Counted from the stretch's first letter, positions 1 through 8,662 are shown. The stretch is DNA of 27,699 bases from JAWKWA01 sp041397765 (GCA_041397765.1 JAWKWA010000031.1:1-27699), one strand, 5' to 3'. A program made the numbers and translations. Notes: generated by a model from the letters alone, not told the origin.

Positions 1-310
1 CGCGATGCGCCTGTCGATCGCCGAAGCTAGGCGTGTCAGCCGTGTACGGATCGGCTGCCGCCGGGTCGTTCGCTCCGAGGGCGCCTCTACTTGCGGATGG
101 GATCTCTGTACCTCGTCGCGGAGGATGGCTGCTTACCGGGCATGGGGGACTCGGCACCGACCTGGTGGCCCGGCTCTGGCGCCAGCGCTCATCCTGGACG
201 GGCGTCAAATCTGGGTCGGCGACGATGGAGGCCGGCGCTTCGCCGAGCGGCTGCGCGCCGACGCATCGAGCGAGGGTGGCGACAGCGGCGGCAGGTGACC
301 GGTGTCGCGC
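1..310. other. Left-edge stretch without a convincing gene
   Basis: Open frames exist here, but none has a recognisable domain, a good ribosome binding site and consistent codon use over its whole length. In plus frame 2 the part from about 160 to 298 has high GC at third positions and could be the tail of a gene, with a short ILDGRQIWVGDDGG stretch, ending in TGA at 296-298. The part before it does not look coding in the same frame. It could be a decayed gene or the end of one that starts outside the window. I see no repeat or RNA gene here. Confidence 0.25.
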
Positions 311-952
311 TCAGCCCTGTGATTTCGTCCGCATCAGCCGGGCGATCTCGTGGGCGCAGCGGGCTTCGCTCGCCTCCAGTCCTTGGACCACGCCCGCCCT
401 ATCATCCTGCGAGCGGTTCTGACTGAGCTTCTGCTTGCCTTCGATCCGCTCGATGCTGATCTCGAACCCGACGATGCCCTTGAGCTGGGCCGCGATGAAT
501 GGCGCCGGGGCATCGAAGATCGACCAAGGCCCCGGGCGCCCCGCCTCGTGGCGCTGCGTCAGCCTGTCGACGACATCCTGGAGCCGATCGCTGTCCTCGA
601 AGAACGATAGCCGGCCTCTGGCATGCACGACCGCATAATTCCAGGTCGGCACCACCCGTCCGTGCTCGCGCTTCGTCGCGTACCAGCCGGGCGAGACATA
701 GGCGTCGGGGCCGGGAAACACCGCAACGGCCTCACGCCCGGTGTCGGAGAGGGCGATCTGCGGATTGGCCTTTGCGAGGTGGCCGCGCAGCGTGCCATGC
801 GTGCCTTCGTTGCGATCGAGCAGGAGCGGTACATGCGAGATCAGCGGTCCCTCGGCGCCGACCGTCACGATCATCGCCAGGCCCGTCCGATCCATGTGGT
901 CGTGGAGCGCGGCGAGATCGTCGAGCCTGAAGGCGGGCGGTGTATAGAGCAT
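311..952 (-). CDS. paiB: PaiB-family FMN-binding protein
   Basis: A 213-residue protein of the PaiB family (FMN-binding split barrel, annotated as a negative transcriptional regulator of protease and sporulation genes in Bacillus). The start MLYTPPAFR and the later HVPLLLD, GTLRGHLAKANPQ and SPGWYATK blocks are typical of the whole family, and the length matches. The ATG at 952 is preceded by GGGA about seven bases upstream. The open frame continues far upstream on this strand but that part is a shadow of the ATPase gene. It lies 158 bases downstream of the H+-ATPase operon and may have its own promoter. In Gram-negatives the family function is poorly known; flavin binding is inferred from the fold and not from single residues. 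Confidence 0.88.
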   Translation of the reverse strand: MLYTPPAFRLDDLAALHDHMDRTGLAMIVTVGAEGPLISHVPLLLDRNEGTHGTLRGHLAKANPQIALSDTGREAVAVFPGPDAYVSPGWYATKREHGRVVPTWNYAVVHARGRLSFFEDSDRLQDVVDRLTQRHEAGRPGPWSIFDAPAPFIAAQLKGIVGFEISIERIEGKQKLSQNRSQDDRAGVVQGLEASEARCAHEIARLMRTKSQG

Positions 953-1110
953 GTCGGTCCCATCGGTAGCGGCAATGATGGCGGAGATGTCCGCCGCCTG
1001 GCGGCCGGGCTCAGACGTGCCCGCAAGGACTCCGGCGGATGCGATACGCCAGCACGGCGGACGACACCTCTGTAGCACGAACCGGGTCGGCACTCTCTTT
1101 TCGCCGCCGC

Positions 1111-3597
1111 TCAATGCGTCGCGATGCGCCGCTCCGCAGCAACGAGCCGCTCGCGATGATGCCCCGCTTCGAGTGCCAGCAGACGCCGGACGCCGACGGC
1201 CGCCGCACTCTCGATCGGCAGCCAGGCGAGCGCATAGGCCCACACGCCGAGTGCATGGGACCAGCCGATCGGCGCGACGAGAACGCCGTTGACCGCGATC
1301 AGCGTGCCGAGCACCTGCGTCGCCTCGCAGGTCCAGAACAGCCGCGCCGCCGGCCAGGGACGGCTCCAGAACCAGCCCTGGCTGCGCGTCACATAGATCG
1401 TCAGATGACCGGCGACCAGCAGCTTCAGAAAGATGAGCGTCTGCACCGTCTCGCGCGGCAGATGCAGCACCCGGTCGACATACCAGAAGAGAAGGAAGCT
1501 CTCCGCGACGCCGATGAGCCCGATCACGGTCGCGATGATCAGCACACGCGGCATGTTCCAGCGGACCGGCCGCGCGGCGACCATGGCGTTGTCGTAGGCG
1601 ATCATCATGATCGGGAAGTCGTTGAGCACGGCCAGCAGCACGATCATGATGGCGGTGACGGGATAGAAGTCGAAGATCAGGATCGACAGCGTCATGAAGG
1701 CGAGCACCCGGATCGTCTCGGCGATGCGGAACGTGGCGTAGCTCGTCATGCGCTCGAAGATGCGCCGCGCCTCCTCGATCGCCGAGGCGATCACCGACAG
1801 GCCCTTGTCCGTCAGCACCACGTCGGCGGCGGCACGTGCCGCATCCGTCGCGCCGCTGACCGCTATGCCGGCGTCGGCCTGCTTCAGCGCCGGCGCGTCG
1901 TTCACGCCGTCGCCGGTCATCGCCACGATGTGGCCCCGTGCCTGGATGGCCTTGACGATCTGGAACTTGTGCTCGGGCAGCACCCGCGCGACGCCGTCGG
2001 CCGCCTCGATGCGCGTGGCGATCTCGCCGTCGCCGCCGGACCCGAATATCTCGCTCGCCGAGACGATATTGGCGCCGAGCCCGAGCCTGCCGGCGATCTG
2101 GCGGGCGATGGCCTCGTGGTCGCCGGTGATCATCTTGATCGAGAGCCCCATGCGCGCCGCCGTGGCGATGGTCTCGACCGCATCCTCGCGCGGGGGATCG
2201 AAGATCGGGATGAGACCGAGGAAGCGCCATGGACCGTCGGCGTCCTGGCGGGCAACGCCGAGCGCGCGGTAGCCGTCACGTCCGAGCCTGTCGACCGCCT
2301 CCTCGATGCGACGGCGATCGTCGGCCGAAGGCGCGGTGAGCGCGACGATCACCTGCGGCGCCCCTTTGCTGAACGCGACGCTGCGGCCGTCCTTCTGTGC
2401 CACTGCCACCGTGCGCTTGGACACCGGATCGAATGGCGTGAAACGGGCAACGACAAAGCCGGCGCTCGTGTCCGCTTCGCCCGTAGCCATGATCGCCCTG
2501 TCGATGGCATCGGGCTCGTTGGGATTGCAGGCGAGCCGCGCCGCCGACAGGAGATCGGCCTCGCCGACGCCGCGCTCGGGCTGCAGCGTGCCGACGGTCA
2601 GCGTGTTGGTAGTCAATGTGCCGGTCTTGTCCGCGCACAGCACGTCGACCCCGGCCAGCTCCTCGATCGAGACCAGCCGCATGACGATCGCCTTGGCGCG
2701 CGCCAGCGTCTCGGCGCCAACCGCCATCGTCACCGACAGGACCGTCGGCAGCGCGACCGGGATCGCAGCGACCGTGAGGATCAGGCAGAATCGCAAGGTC
2801 TCCCAGAACGGCGTATCCCGGAAGATCGCAACGAGCAGGATGAGCGCCACGAGGCCGATCGTGGTCATGATCAGGAAATTGCCGATGGCGAGAATGGCAC
2901 GCTGGAAATGCGAGCGGACGTCGGCGGCCTGGACGAGTTGTGCCGTCCGGCCGAAATAGGTGTGCATGCCGGTCGAGGAGACGATGCCCGTCATCTCGCC
3001 GAGCTTGATCACCGAGCCGGCATAGACGGTATCGCCGGCTGCCTTGTCGACCGGCAGGGATTCTCCGGTCAGCGCCGATTCGTCGGCGCTCAGATAGTCG
3101 CCACCGACGAGGCGCAGGTCGGCCGGCGTGATGTCGCCGAGCTTCAGCAAGACGACGTCCCCCGGCACCAGCCGGCGTGCCGGCAAGGTGCGCCACGAGC
3201 CGTCGCGACGCACGCGGGCGACCGGGGCAAGGCGAGCCTTCAAGGCCTCGATGGCGTTGCCGGCCTTGCGCTCCTGCCAGTAGTCGACACCGGCATTGAT
3301 GAGCAGAAGTGCGAAAATGATCGCGAAATCGGCCCAGTCGCCAAGCGCCGCCGACAGGATGGCGGCCGCCTCGATCATCCAGGGGATCGGTCCCCAAAAA
3401 TAGCGGGCGAGGCGCTCGAACGTGCCGGTCCTCGTCTCCTCGAGGGCGTTGGCGCCGAAGCGGGCCAGCCGCTCGGCAGCCTCGCGACTGGTGAGCCCGC
3501 TTTCGATATCCGTGAGCTCTGCAAGGCCGGCGGGCCCCTCCCGCTGCTCATCCGACACCGGCGACGCGCCTGTGGAGGCACTCTCGCCCTGCGTCAT
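1111..3597 (-). CDS. P-type H+-ATPase, plasma-membrane (IIIA) type
   Basis: An 828-residue P-type ATPase that should export protons across the cytoplasmic membrane. Visible motifs are TGES (177-180, dephosphorylation loop), CADKTGTLT with phospho-acceptor Asp323, FDPPR (466-470) and TGDGVNDAP (561-569). PVALPTV is in TM4. The IIIA subgroup is indicated by VLNDFPIMMIAYD, whose Asp660 matches the proton-carrying Asp684 of plant AHA2, and by Arg630 in TM5, matching AHA2 Arg655. No heavy-metal-binding domain is present and there is no long C-terminal autoinhibitory domain as in plants. The ATG at 3595-3597 overlaps the TGA of the upstream SpoIIAA-like gene as ATGA, so the two are translationally coupled. 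The longer upstream open frame is a shadow of that gene. Role inferred: pH homeostasis or membrane energisation. Confidence 0.93.
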   Translation of the reverse strand: MTQGESASTGASPVSDEQREGPAGLAELTDIESGLTSREAAERLARFGANALEETRTGTFERLARYFWGPIPWMIEAAAILSAALGDWADFAIIFALLLINAGVDYWQERKAGNAIEALKARLAPVARVRRDGSWRTLPARRLVPGDVVLLKLGDITPADLRLVGGDYLSADESALTGESLPVDKAAGDTVYAGSVIKLGEMTGIVSSTGMHTYFGRTAQLVQAADVRSHFQRAILAIGNFLIMTTIGLVALILLVAIFRDTPFWETLRFCLILTVAAIPVALPTVLSVTMAVGAETLARAKAIVMRLVSIEELAGVDVLCADKTGTLTTNTLTVGTLQPERGVGEADLLSAARLACNPNEPDAIDRAIMATGEADTSAGFVVARFTPFDPVSKRTVAVAQKDGRSVAFSKGAPQVIVALTAPSADDRRRIEEAVDRLGRDGYRALGVARQDADGPWRFLGLIPIFDPPREDAVETIATAARMGLSIKMITGDHEAIARQIAGRLGLGANIVSASEIFGSGGDGEIATRIEAADGVARVLPEHKFQIVKAIQARGHIVAMTGDGVNDAPALKQADAGIAVSGATDAARAAADVVLTDKGLSVIASAIEEARRIFERMTSYATFRIAETIRVLAFMTLSILIFDFYPVTAIMIVLLAVLNDFPIMMIAYDNAMVAARPVRWNMPRVLIIATVIGLIGVAESFLLFWYVDRVLHLPRETVQTLIFLKLLVAGHLTIYVTRSQGWFWSRPWPAARLFWTCEATQVLGTLIAVNGVLVAPIGWSHALGVWAYALAWLPIESAAAVGVRRLLALEAGHHRERLVAAERRIATH

Positions 3598-3971
3598 GTG
3601 CTGCCCCTGTTGGCGAGGATCCAGTTGCGTGCCTTGGCGAGATCGGCAGCGGGGAAGATGCGGAACGGCTTGCGGAACAGCGGCGAGAAGATGCGCGCCG
3701 CCTCGGCGATCCATTTGGTGTCGGTGACGAGCGCGACACGGTCGAAGGCGCTCAGATGGCCGAGCCCGAACTCGGTGTCCGCCCAGATCGCACCGGGCGA
3801 GTAGCCGGCGAAGCCGTCGCCGAGCAGGAACAGGACGCTGATCGAGCCGTTTCGCGCGATGCGCGCCTCCGCTTCCGGCACCAGCACCCGATGATAGTCC
3901 TCGGCCGTCACATGGCCCGTGCCCGAGATGGCGAGCACATCATCCGGATAGCCTTCCATCAGCGTGATCAT
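3594..3971 (-). CDS. SpoIIAA-like (STAS/SEC14) small protein
   Basis: A 125-residue soluble protein of the SpoIIAA-like family (STAS/SEC14-type fold). It begins MITLMEGYPDDVLAISGTGH and contains the YHRVLVPEAE, FLLGDGFAGYSPGAIWAD and WIAEAARIFSPLFRKPFRIF stretches common in this family. The start is well supported by AAGGAGAT just upstream of the ATG. It follows the PhaC-like gene by 19 bases and overlaps the H+-ATPase by four bases (ATGA), making a three-gene operon. STAS-type domains often modulate transporters, so a role in controlling the adjacent ATPase is reasonable but is inference from gene order. There are no membrane segments. Confidence 0.85.
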   Translation of the reverse strand: MITLMEGYPDDVLAISGTGHVTAEDYHRVLVPEAEARIARNGSISVLFLLGDGFAGYSPGAIWADTEFGLGHLSAFDRVALVTDTKWIAEAARIFSPLFRKPFRIFPAADLAKARNWILANRGST

Positions 3972-3990
3972 ATGCCGATCTCCTTCTCTG

Positions 3991-5130
3991 TCAGGGGCGA
4001 TCTTCGCGCCGCTCCGACACTGCGATCCATCGTGCGGTCTGCGGCCACGCCGCCGCGAGCGTCCGGCTTCCCATGAAGAGGCCGATATGTCCGCCGGGCA
4101 CCAGCCGTTTCTCGATCCGTTCCGCCGGTGTCGCGGCCAGTCTCTCGGTGGCGAACACCTGCTCCTTCGGCGTGATGTCGTCGGCCTCCCCGGCGAGCAG
4201 GAAGAGCGGACAGGTCAGTGACCGCAGTGTCAGCGTCTCGCCGAGCGCGACGAATTTGCCCCGGGCAAAGCGGTTCTCCCTGAACAGCTCCCCTATCGCC
4301 TGAAGGTAGTAGCGTCCCGGCAGATCGAGCGGGCTCTCGTACCAGCGTTCGAACGTCTCGGTGCGGCGGATGTAGTTGCGATCCTCGATGTGCTCGTAAA
4401 GGTCGATGAACTTGCCGACATATTGCTCGCCCGGATGCATGTTCTTCCAGCCAGCGAGCATGAAGCGGCCGGGCATCCGTCCGCCGCCCGCCAGGACCAT
4501 CTCCTCGAAGGCCGACATCGGCAGGGAATGGGCCAGCCTCTTGATCGGCCCGTCTCCGGCGTCGGTGTCGATCGGCGCACCGGCAAGGACGAGCGAGGCG
4601 ACCTTGCCGGGAAAACGGCAGGCGAGCATGGCCGACATCCAGCCGCCCTGGCAAATGCCGACGAGATGAGCCCGTCCGCCGAGATCGTCGACGACGACGT
4701 TGAGCTCGGCGAGATATTTGTCGATGTCGAAATCGCGCATGCCGGCCGTCGCGCCCTTCCAGTCGGTGACGAAGACGCGCGTCAGACCATTCGCGAGCAG
4801 CGTCTCGACGAGGCTCTGGCCCTTGGCGTAGTCGGCGATCGTCGAGGAATGACCGGCATAGGGCGCATCGACGAGCACGGGCAAGGTCCGGTCATCGCTG
4901 CCGACTGGCGAGAAGTCGCGCAGCCGCATGGTGTCGAGGTCGCGAAGAATGCGGTTCGGCGTCGCCCATCGCGGTGGCGGCGGCACCTCGAGCGCGGCCG
5001 CCTCAAAGGCGTAGCGCAGATTGTCCTCGAAGGCCTTGAGACCGGCCTCCTCGATCTCGATGGCAGCCGCCATCGGCCAGAACCAGGGCACGCTGTGCTC
5101 GTGGATCGGCTTCACTGTCGAGACGCTCAT
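3991..5130 (-). CDS. PhaC/PhaZ-like alpha/beta hydrolase
   Basis: A 379-residue cytosolic alpha/beta hydrolase of the poly(3-hydroxyalkanoate) synthase/depolymerase group. The nucleophile elbow is HLVGICQGG with Cys160, as in PHA synthases, which use Cys rather than Ser. The likely acid is Asp317 in GEADDI and the base is His348 in PGGHIG. It is similar in size to the short class III/IV synthase subunits, but no PhaE/PhaR partner is visible nearby, so polymer synthesis is not assured. The start at 5130 (MSVSTVKP) is chosen because GAAAGGACG precedes it. The frame upstream to 5337 is low in family-like sequence. It is the first gene of an operon with the SpoIIAA-like protein and the H+-ATPase. 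Upstream lie a dyad (5348-5365) and hairpin elements (5398-5566). Confidence 0.82.
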   Translation of the reverse strand: MSVSTVKPIHEHSVPWFWPMAAAIEIEEAGLKAFEDNLRYAFEAAALEVPPPPRWATPNRILRDLDTMRLRDFSPVGSDDRTLPVLVDAPYAGHSSTIADYAKGQSLVETLLANGLTRVFVTDWKGATAGMRDFDIDKYLAELNVVVDDLGGRAHLVGICQGGWMSAMLACRFPGKVASLVLAGAPIDTDAGDGPIKRLAHSLPMSAFEEMVLAGGGRMPGRFMLAGWKNMHPGEQYVGKFIDLYEHIEDRNYIRRTETFERWYESPLDLPGRYYLQAIGELFRENRFARGKFVALGETLTLRSLTCPLFLLAGEADDITPKEQVFATERLAATPAERIEKRLVPGGHIGLFMGSRTLAAAWPQTARWIAVSERREDRP

Positions 5131-5347
5131 CGTGTCGCGTCCTTTCGGTGATGAAGCTGGCGCGGTTCTCGCGGTGCATCGTGCGCCCGGGGTCGGATCG
5201 GTGCTCGCCGATGCCGAGATGGCGCGATAAACCGCTGCGGGCGGCACGATGCAACCCGTCGGGCCAGATCTCGCCGGACCGGCGGTGACCGCCGACCCGG
5301 AAGGCCTGGATCCTGAGCCGGTCTGCGTTACGGCCACGTGGCCATCG

Positions 5348-5365
5348 CATTACCATCGGGTAATG
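5348..5365. promoter_or_regulatory. Operator-like dyad upstream of the PhaC-like/H+-ATPase operon
   Basis: A perfect 18-base dyad, CATTACC-ATCG-GGTAATG, with seven-base arms and a four-base centre, 218 bases before the first ATG of the operon. Five bases to its left is a perfect 12-base palindrome, GGCCACGTGGCC, at 5332-5343. The rest of 5131-5397 shows no gene or other clear signal. The shape fits a dimeric repressor site, but no regulator is identified, and the distance from the start codon needs a long leader or a further-upstream promoter. Confidence 0.35.
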
Positions 5366-5397
5366 CTCGCCAGGCGCCCAACCGTCACCGCCCCGCG

Positions 5398-5475
5398 CTA
5401 GTGGAGCGATTTCAACATTTGCGTCCCGGGTGCTGCCAGGCTCGTTGTCAAATGTTGAATTCCAAAGGTCCACTA
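5398..5475 (-). repeat. Hairpin element copy A, upstream of the PhaC-like gene
   Basis: A 78-base near-palindrome. Its outer arms are TAGTGGA (5398-5404) and TCCACTA (5469-5475). Its inner arms are TTCAACATTTG (5411-5421) and CAAATGTTGAA (5449-5459), 11 paired bases. The loop of about 27 bases contains GTCCCGGG. Read on the gene strand, 5462 to 5401 aligns without gaps with copy C (13120 to 13059), with about 47 of 62 positions identical by hand count, including the shared end CGCTCCAC. It lies 267 bases before the ATG of the PhaC-like gene. Confidence 0.7.
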
Positions 5476-5490
5476 AGACCACACGCTCGC

Positions 5491-5566
5491 TAGTGGTCCT
5501 GCTGAATCCGACATCTGCTCGGGAGTGGGCTGCGAAGGGATGCAAATGTCGGATTTGGACCACTGG
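5491..5566. repeat. Hairpin element copy B, just after the BKACE stop codon
   Basis: A second palindrome, 15 bases from copy A. The outer arms are AGTGGTCC (5492-5499) and GGACCACT (5557-5564). The inner arms are AATCCGACATCTGC (5505-5518) and GCAAATGTCGGATT (5542-5555), with one mismatch. It lies only a few bases beyond the TAA of the BKACE gene, so it could act as a transcript-end hairpin for the long catabolic run, though no T-tract follows. Its right half reappears next to copy C at 13139-13163 with 20 of 25 positions identical. Confidence 0.65.
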
Positions 5567-5570
5567 CCCG

Positions 5571-6449
5571 TTATGCGAGCCCGAGCCGGGTTCGCGCCTC
5601 GGCGACGCTGGCGACACGTCCACCGAGTTCCGCGATCTCGCGGACCGCCCGAGCGACGAGCGAGGCATTGTCGGGCGCGAGAACGCCGCGGTCGAGATAG
5701 AGATTGTCCTCCAGCCCGACGCGCACATTGCCGCCGAGCCGCACCGCCTCGCGCACCATCGGGAACTGTCCCGGACCGACGCCGAAAGCGAACCAGATCG
5801 CATCCGCCGGCAGCAGCGAGCGCATATAGGCCATCGCCTCCACCGTCGCCGGCTGCGCCCACCTGACGCCGAGACAGATCTGGAAGAGCGGCGGATGGCG
5901 CCTGATCGCCCCTGTCTCGAGCATGTGTCGCGCGAGCATGATATGGCCGGCCTCGAACACCTCGAGCTCCGGCACGACGCCGGCCGCCTCGATCGCCGAT
6001 GCCATTTCCGCGATCTGTCCGGGCGTGTTGACGAACACGAAGTCGCCCATGTTGATCGTGCCCATGTCGAGGCTGCAGATCTCGGGCTTCAGCTCGAGAA
6101 CGTGCTCGACGCGCCGCGCCGGCGTCGAAAGTGTCGAACCCTTACCCATGCGCATCGGATCCTCGGCATCGGGCACGAAGCGGCCACCGGCGCCCGTCGT
6201 CAGGTTGATGACGACATCGACGCCGCTCGCGCGGATGCGCTCGACCGTCTCGCGATAGTGCTCGGGCGCCATGCTCGGCTTGCCGGTCGCCGGATCGCGG
6301 ACATGGATGTGCACGATCGCCGCGCCTGCCCTGGCGGCTCCGATCGCGGAGCTGGCGATCTCCTCCGGCGTCACCGGAACCGCCCGGCTCTTCCCAACCG
6401 TGTCGCCGCCGCCGGTGAGGGCGCAACAGATGATGGTCGCATCGCTCAC
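5571..6449 (-). CDS. Beta-keto acid cleavage enzyme (BKACE, CdhC-like)
   Basis: A 292-residue BKACE (DUF849) enzyme. The family condenses a beta-keto acid with acetyl-CoA and releases acetoacetate plus a new acyl-CoA, using a metal held by two His. Seen here: IVHIHVRDP with His47 and His49, SLDMGTINMGD, LEVFEAGHI, and RVGLEDNLYLD with Glu247. The opening CALTGGGDTVGKS and PLFQICLG resemble the dehydrocarnitine cleavage enzyme CdhC, which makes betainyl-CoA and acetoacetate, more than the lysine-fermentation Kce, but this is from memory of those families. The GTG start at 6449 shares GTGA with the stop of the upstream flavoenzyme, so the two are coupled. The distal gene of the run, it ends next to hairpin B. 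A quaternary-amine beta-keto acid is the preferred substrate guess. Confidence 0.88.
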   Translation of the reverse strand: MSDATIICCALTGGGDTVGKSRAVPVTPEEIASSAIGAARAGAAIVHIHVRDPATGKPSMAPEHYRETVERIRASGVDVVINLTTGAGGRFVPDAEDPMRMGKGSTLSTPARRVEHVLELKPEICSLDMGTINMGDFVFVNTPGQIAEMASAIEAAGVVPELEVFEAGHIMLARHMLETGAIRRHPPLFQICLGVRWAQPATVEAMAYMRSLLPADAIWFAFGVGPGQFPMVREAVRLGGNVRVGLEDNLYLDRGVLAPDNASLVARAVREIAELGGRVASVAEARTRLGLA

Positions 6450-8506
6450 GTGGCATCCCTCCCGACATCGACATGCTCGCGCCGCGCCACCAGCCGATCC
6501 GCAGGCATGCCGAGCTCCTGCGCGAAGCGGTGCCCGGCATAGACCGCCTGCACGATCGCGGCAGGGGCATCGCAATCGCCGATCCTGCGGATCGACCGCG
6601 TGCGGCGGAGCCGCCCGGCCTCCCGTGCCGCAAGCAGCGCGTCGAAGAGGGCCGTCTGCGGCAGGCGGGCCGTGACGAGCACCACGGTCGCGGCGACGAT
6701 CTCGAGCGGCCGTCCGGTATCGCGATGCGTGAGGCGGACCGCGCCGGCGCCGATGTGCTCGAGCACGTGATGCGTCACCATGGCGACACCGAGCCCGTCG
6801 AGCCTTCGGGCGATGCGGTGCATGTCGAGCGTGTGCTCGCAAAAGGCCGAGACGTCCGAGGCGGGCGTTGCGATCGTAACCCCGAGGCCACGACGTGCCA
6901 GCAGCTCCGCCAGCGCGCCACCCATCGTGTAGTGATCGTCGTCGTAGACGAGAACCGGACCTTCCACTTCGGCGCCGCCGAGGAGATCGTCGGGTGTCAG
7001 AATCCGTGCGGCTTCGTCGACTGAAGGTGCGAAGGGCGTCGCCATGCCGACACCGTCGCGCCGCCAGCGCGCACCGGTGGAGACGGCGATGGCATCGACC
7101 TCGAGCTCGTCGGCGAGATCGGCCGTCACCTCGCTGTCGAGATAGAGCGCGACATTGGCCATGCGGCCGATCTGGGTCAGGCGCCAGTCCGCGACCCGCC
7201 GCCAGCTCGAAAGCCCAGGCAGACCGCTCTCGGCGAGCACGCGACCGCCGGGCCGGCCGTTCTTCTCGGCGAGCACCACCTCATAGCCACGCTGGCCGAG
7301 CGCGCGGGCGCATTCGAGCCCCGCCGGGCCGGCACCGGCGACGAGCACCCGCGCCGGCTCATCGGCCGGACGGATCCGCTCGGGATGCCAGCCGCGCCGC
7401 CATTCCTCGCCCATCGTCGGGTTCTGCGTGCAGCGCAGGCTGACCATCGCATAGTGCGACGACACGCAGATATTGCAGCCGATGCATTCGCGGATGTCCT
7501 CGATCCGGCCCTCGGCGATCTTCTGCGGCAGGAACGGATCGGCGATCGACGGGCGTGCCGCACCGATCATGTCGAGCACGCCGCGTCGGACGAGCGCAGC
7601 CATCAGGTCGGGGGAGGTGAAACGGCCGACGCCGACCACCGGCTTGGTGGTGACCGACTTGATCCCGGTCATGAACGGCTCGTGGGCGTTCTCCTCGGCA
7701 AAGCGCGCTGTCGGCGAGTCGTCCGCCCAGGTGCCGATGACGATGTCCCAGAGATCCGGCAACTCGGCCAGGAGCGAGATCGCCTCGAGCCCCTCATCGG
7801 CCGCGCGCAGACCCTGTTCGCCGATCACCTCGTCGATGATCAGCCGGACGCTGATCGCGGCGGCGCCACGCACGCCCTCGTGCGTCTCCTCGATCAGCTC
7901 GCGCATCAGCCGCACCCGATTGGCGAGCGAGCCGCCATACTCGTCCGAGCGCGTGTTCCGCGGCGACAGAAACTGGAAGAGGATGGTCGAGAAATTGGCG
8001 TCTACATTGACGATGTCGAAGCCGGCCTTGATCGAGCGTTCGGCCGCCGCCCGCCACCAGCGCCTGAGGTTGCGGATATCCTCCAGGTCCATCGCCCGCA
8101 CCTGACCGGGGGCGATATCCTCGACCGGCCGGTCCATCGGGCCGAGCGGCGTCTCGCGCGTCAGCTTGTTGGCGTTGTAGGTGCAGGAATAGGCGAGCTG
8201 GATGCCGGCAAGCGAGCCATGGGCGTGCACCGCCTCACTCATCAGCGCGAGCGGTGCGATGTCGTCGTCGTCCCACAGGGTCTGCAGCACCTCGGGGCTG
8301 AGATCGGAGGTCGGATGCACCGAGCAGTTCTCGGTGTTGACGACCGCCCAGCCGCCCTCGGCCTTGACGCCGCGCATGGCCGCGTGCGCCCGTGGCCGGG
8401 CATTGCCCATGCCGTTGCAGTGCGGCGCCTGATAGAAGCGGTTGCGCGCGACGAGATGGCCGATCCTCACCGGCTCGAACAGGATGTCGAACGGATTGCT
8501 CTCCAA
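6446..8506 (-). CDS. Trimethylamine-dehydrogenase-like FMN/4Fe-4S oxidoreductase with altered active site
   Basis: A protein of about 686 residues in the TMADH/DMADH/dienoyl-CoA reductase group: an FMN TIM barrel, then a 4Fe-4S ligand set (Cys341, 344, 347, 359), then a Rossmann domain with VLVAGAGPAGLE near 388-399. I chose a TTG start at 8506 because GGGGAG stands six bases before it and because Cys30 then falls exactly on the flavin-linking Cys30 of TMADH. ATG codons at 8548 and 8536 are alternatives with poorer signals. Compared with TMADH, Tyr60 is Asn, Tyr169 is Asp, His172 is Phe and Trp355 is His, so trimethylamine is unlikely to be the substrate. It overlaps BKACE by four bases, suggesting that it makes or feeds the keto acid cleaved there. 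Confidence 0.88.
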   Translation of the reverse strand: MESNPFDILFEPVRIGHLVARNRFYQAPHCNGMGNARPRAHAAMRGVKAEGGWAVVNTENCSVHPTSDLSPEVLQTLWDDDDIAPLALMSEAVHAHGSLAGIQLAYSCTYNANKLTRETPLGPMDRPVEDIAPGQVRAMDLEDIRNLRRWWRAAAERSIKAGFDIVNVDANFSTILFQFLSPRNTRSDEYGGSLANRVRLMRELIEETHEGVRGAAAISVRLIIDEVIGEQGLRAADEGLEAISLLAELPDLWDIVIGTWADDSPTARFAEENAHEPFMTGIKSVTTKPVVGVGRFTSPDLMAALVRRGVLDMIGAARPSIADPFLPQKIAEGRIEDIRECIGCNICVSSHYAMVSLRCTQNPTMGEEWRRGWHPERIRPADEPARVLVAGAGPAGLECARALGQRGYEVVLAEKNGRPGGRVLAESGLPGLSSWRRVADWRLTQIGRMANVALYLDSEVTADLADELEVDAIAVSTGARWRRDGVGMATPFAPSVDEAARILTPDDLLGGAEVEGPVLVYDDDHYTMGGALAELLARRGLGVTIATPASDVSAFCEHTLDMHRIARRLDGLGVAMVTHHVLEHIGAGAVRLTHRDTGRPLEIVAATVVLVTARLPQTALFDALLAAREAGRLRRTRSIRRIGDCDAPAAIVQAVYAGHRFAQELGMPADRLVARREHVDVGRDAT

Positions 8507-8662
8507 TTGCCACTCCCCCTCGAGCGACGGCCTCATCTCCCGCCGCATGCGGGGAAGCTAGGCGTCTCGCCCAGGCGCGACAACTCCCCCGCCTGCATGG
8601 CGGCCGCTCACGGCCGCATGGGCGACACGCTTCGCCAGTAGGCAAATGTCACGATCGAACCG

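Noticed and set aside
1039..3804. Very long plus-strand open frame opposite the H+-ATPase
   Set aside because: It is Arg/Asp/His-rich shadow translation of a clear minus-strand ATPase, as is usual in GC-rich DNA.
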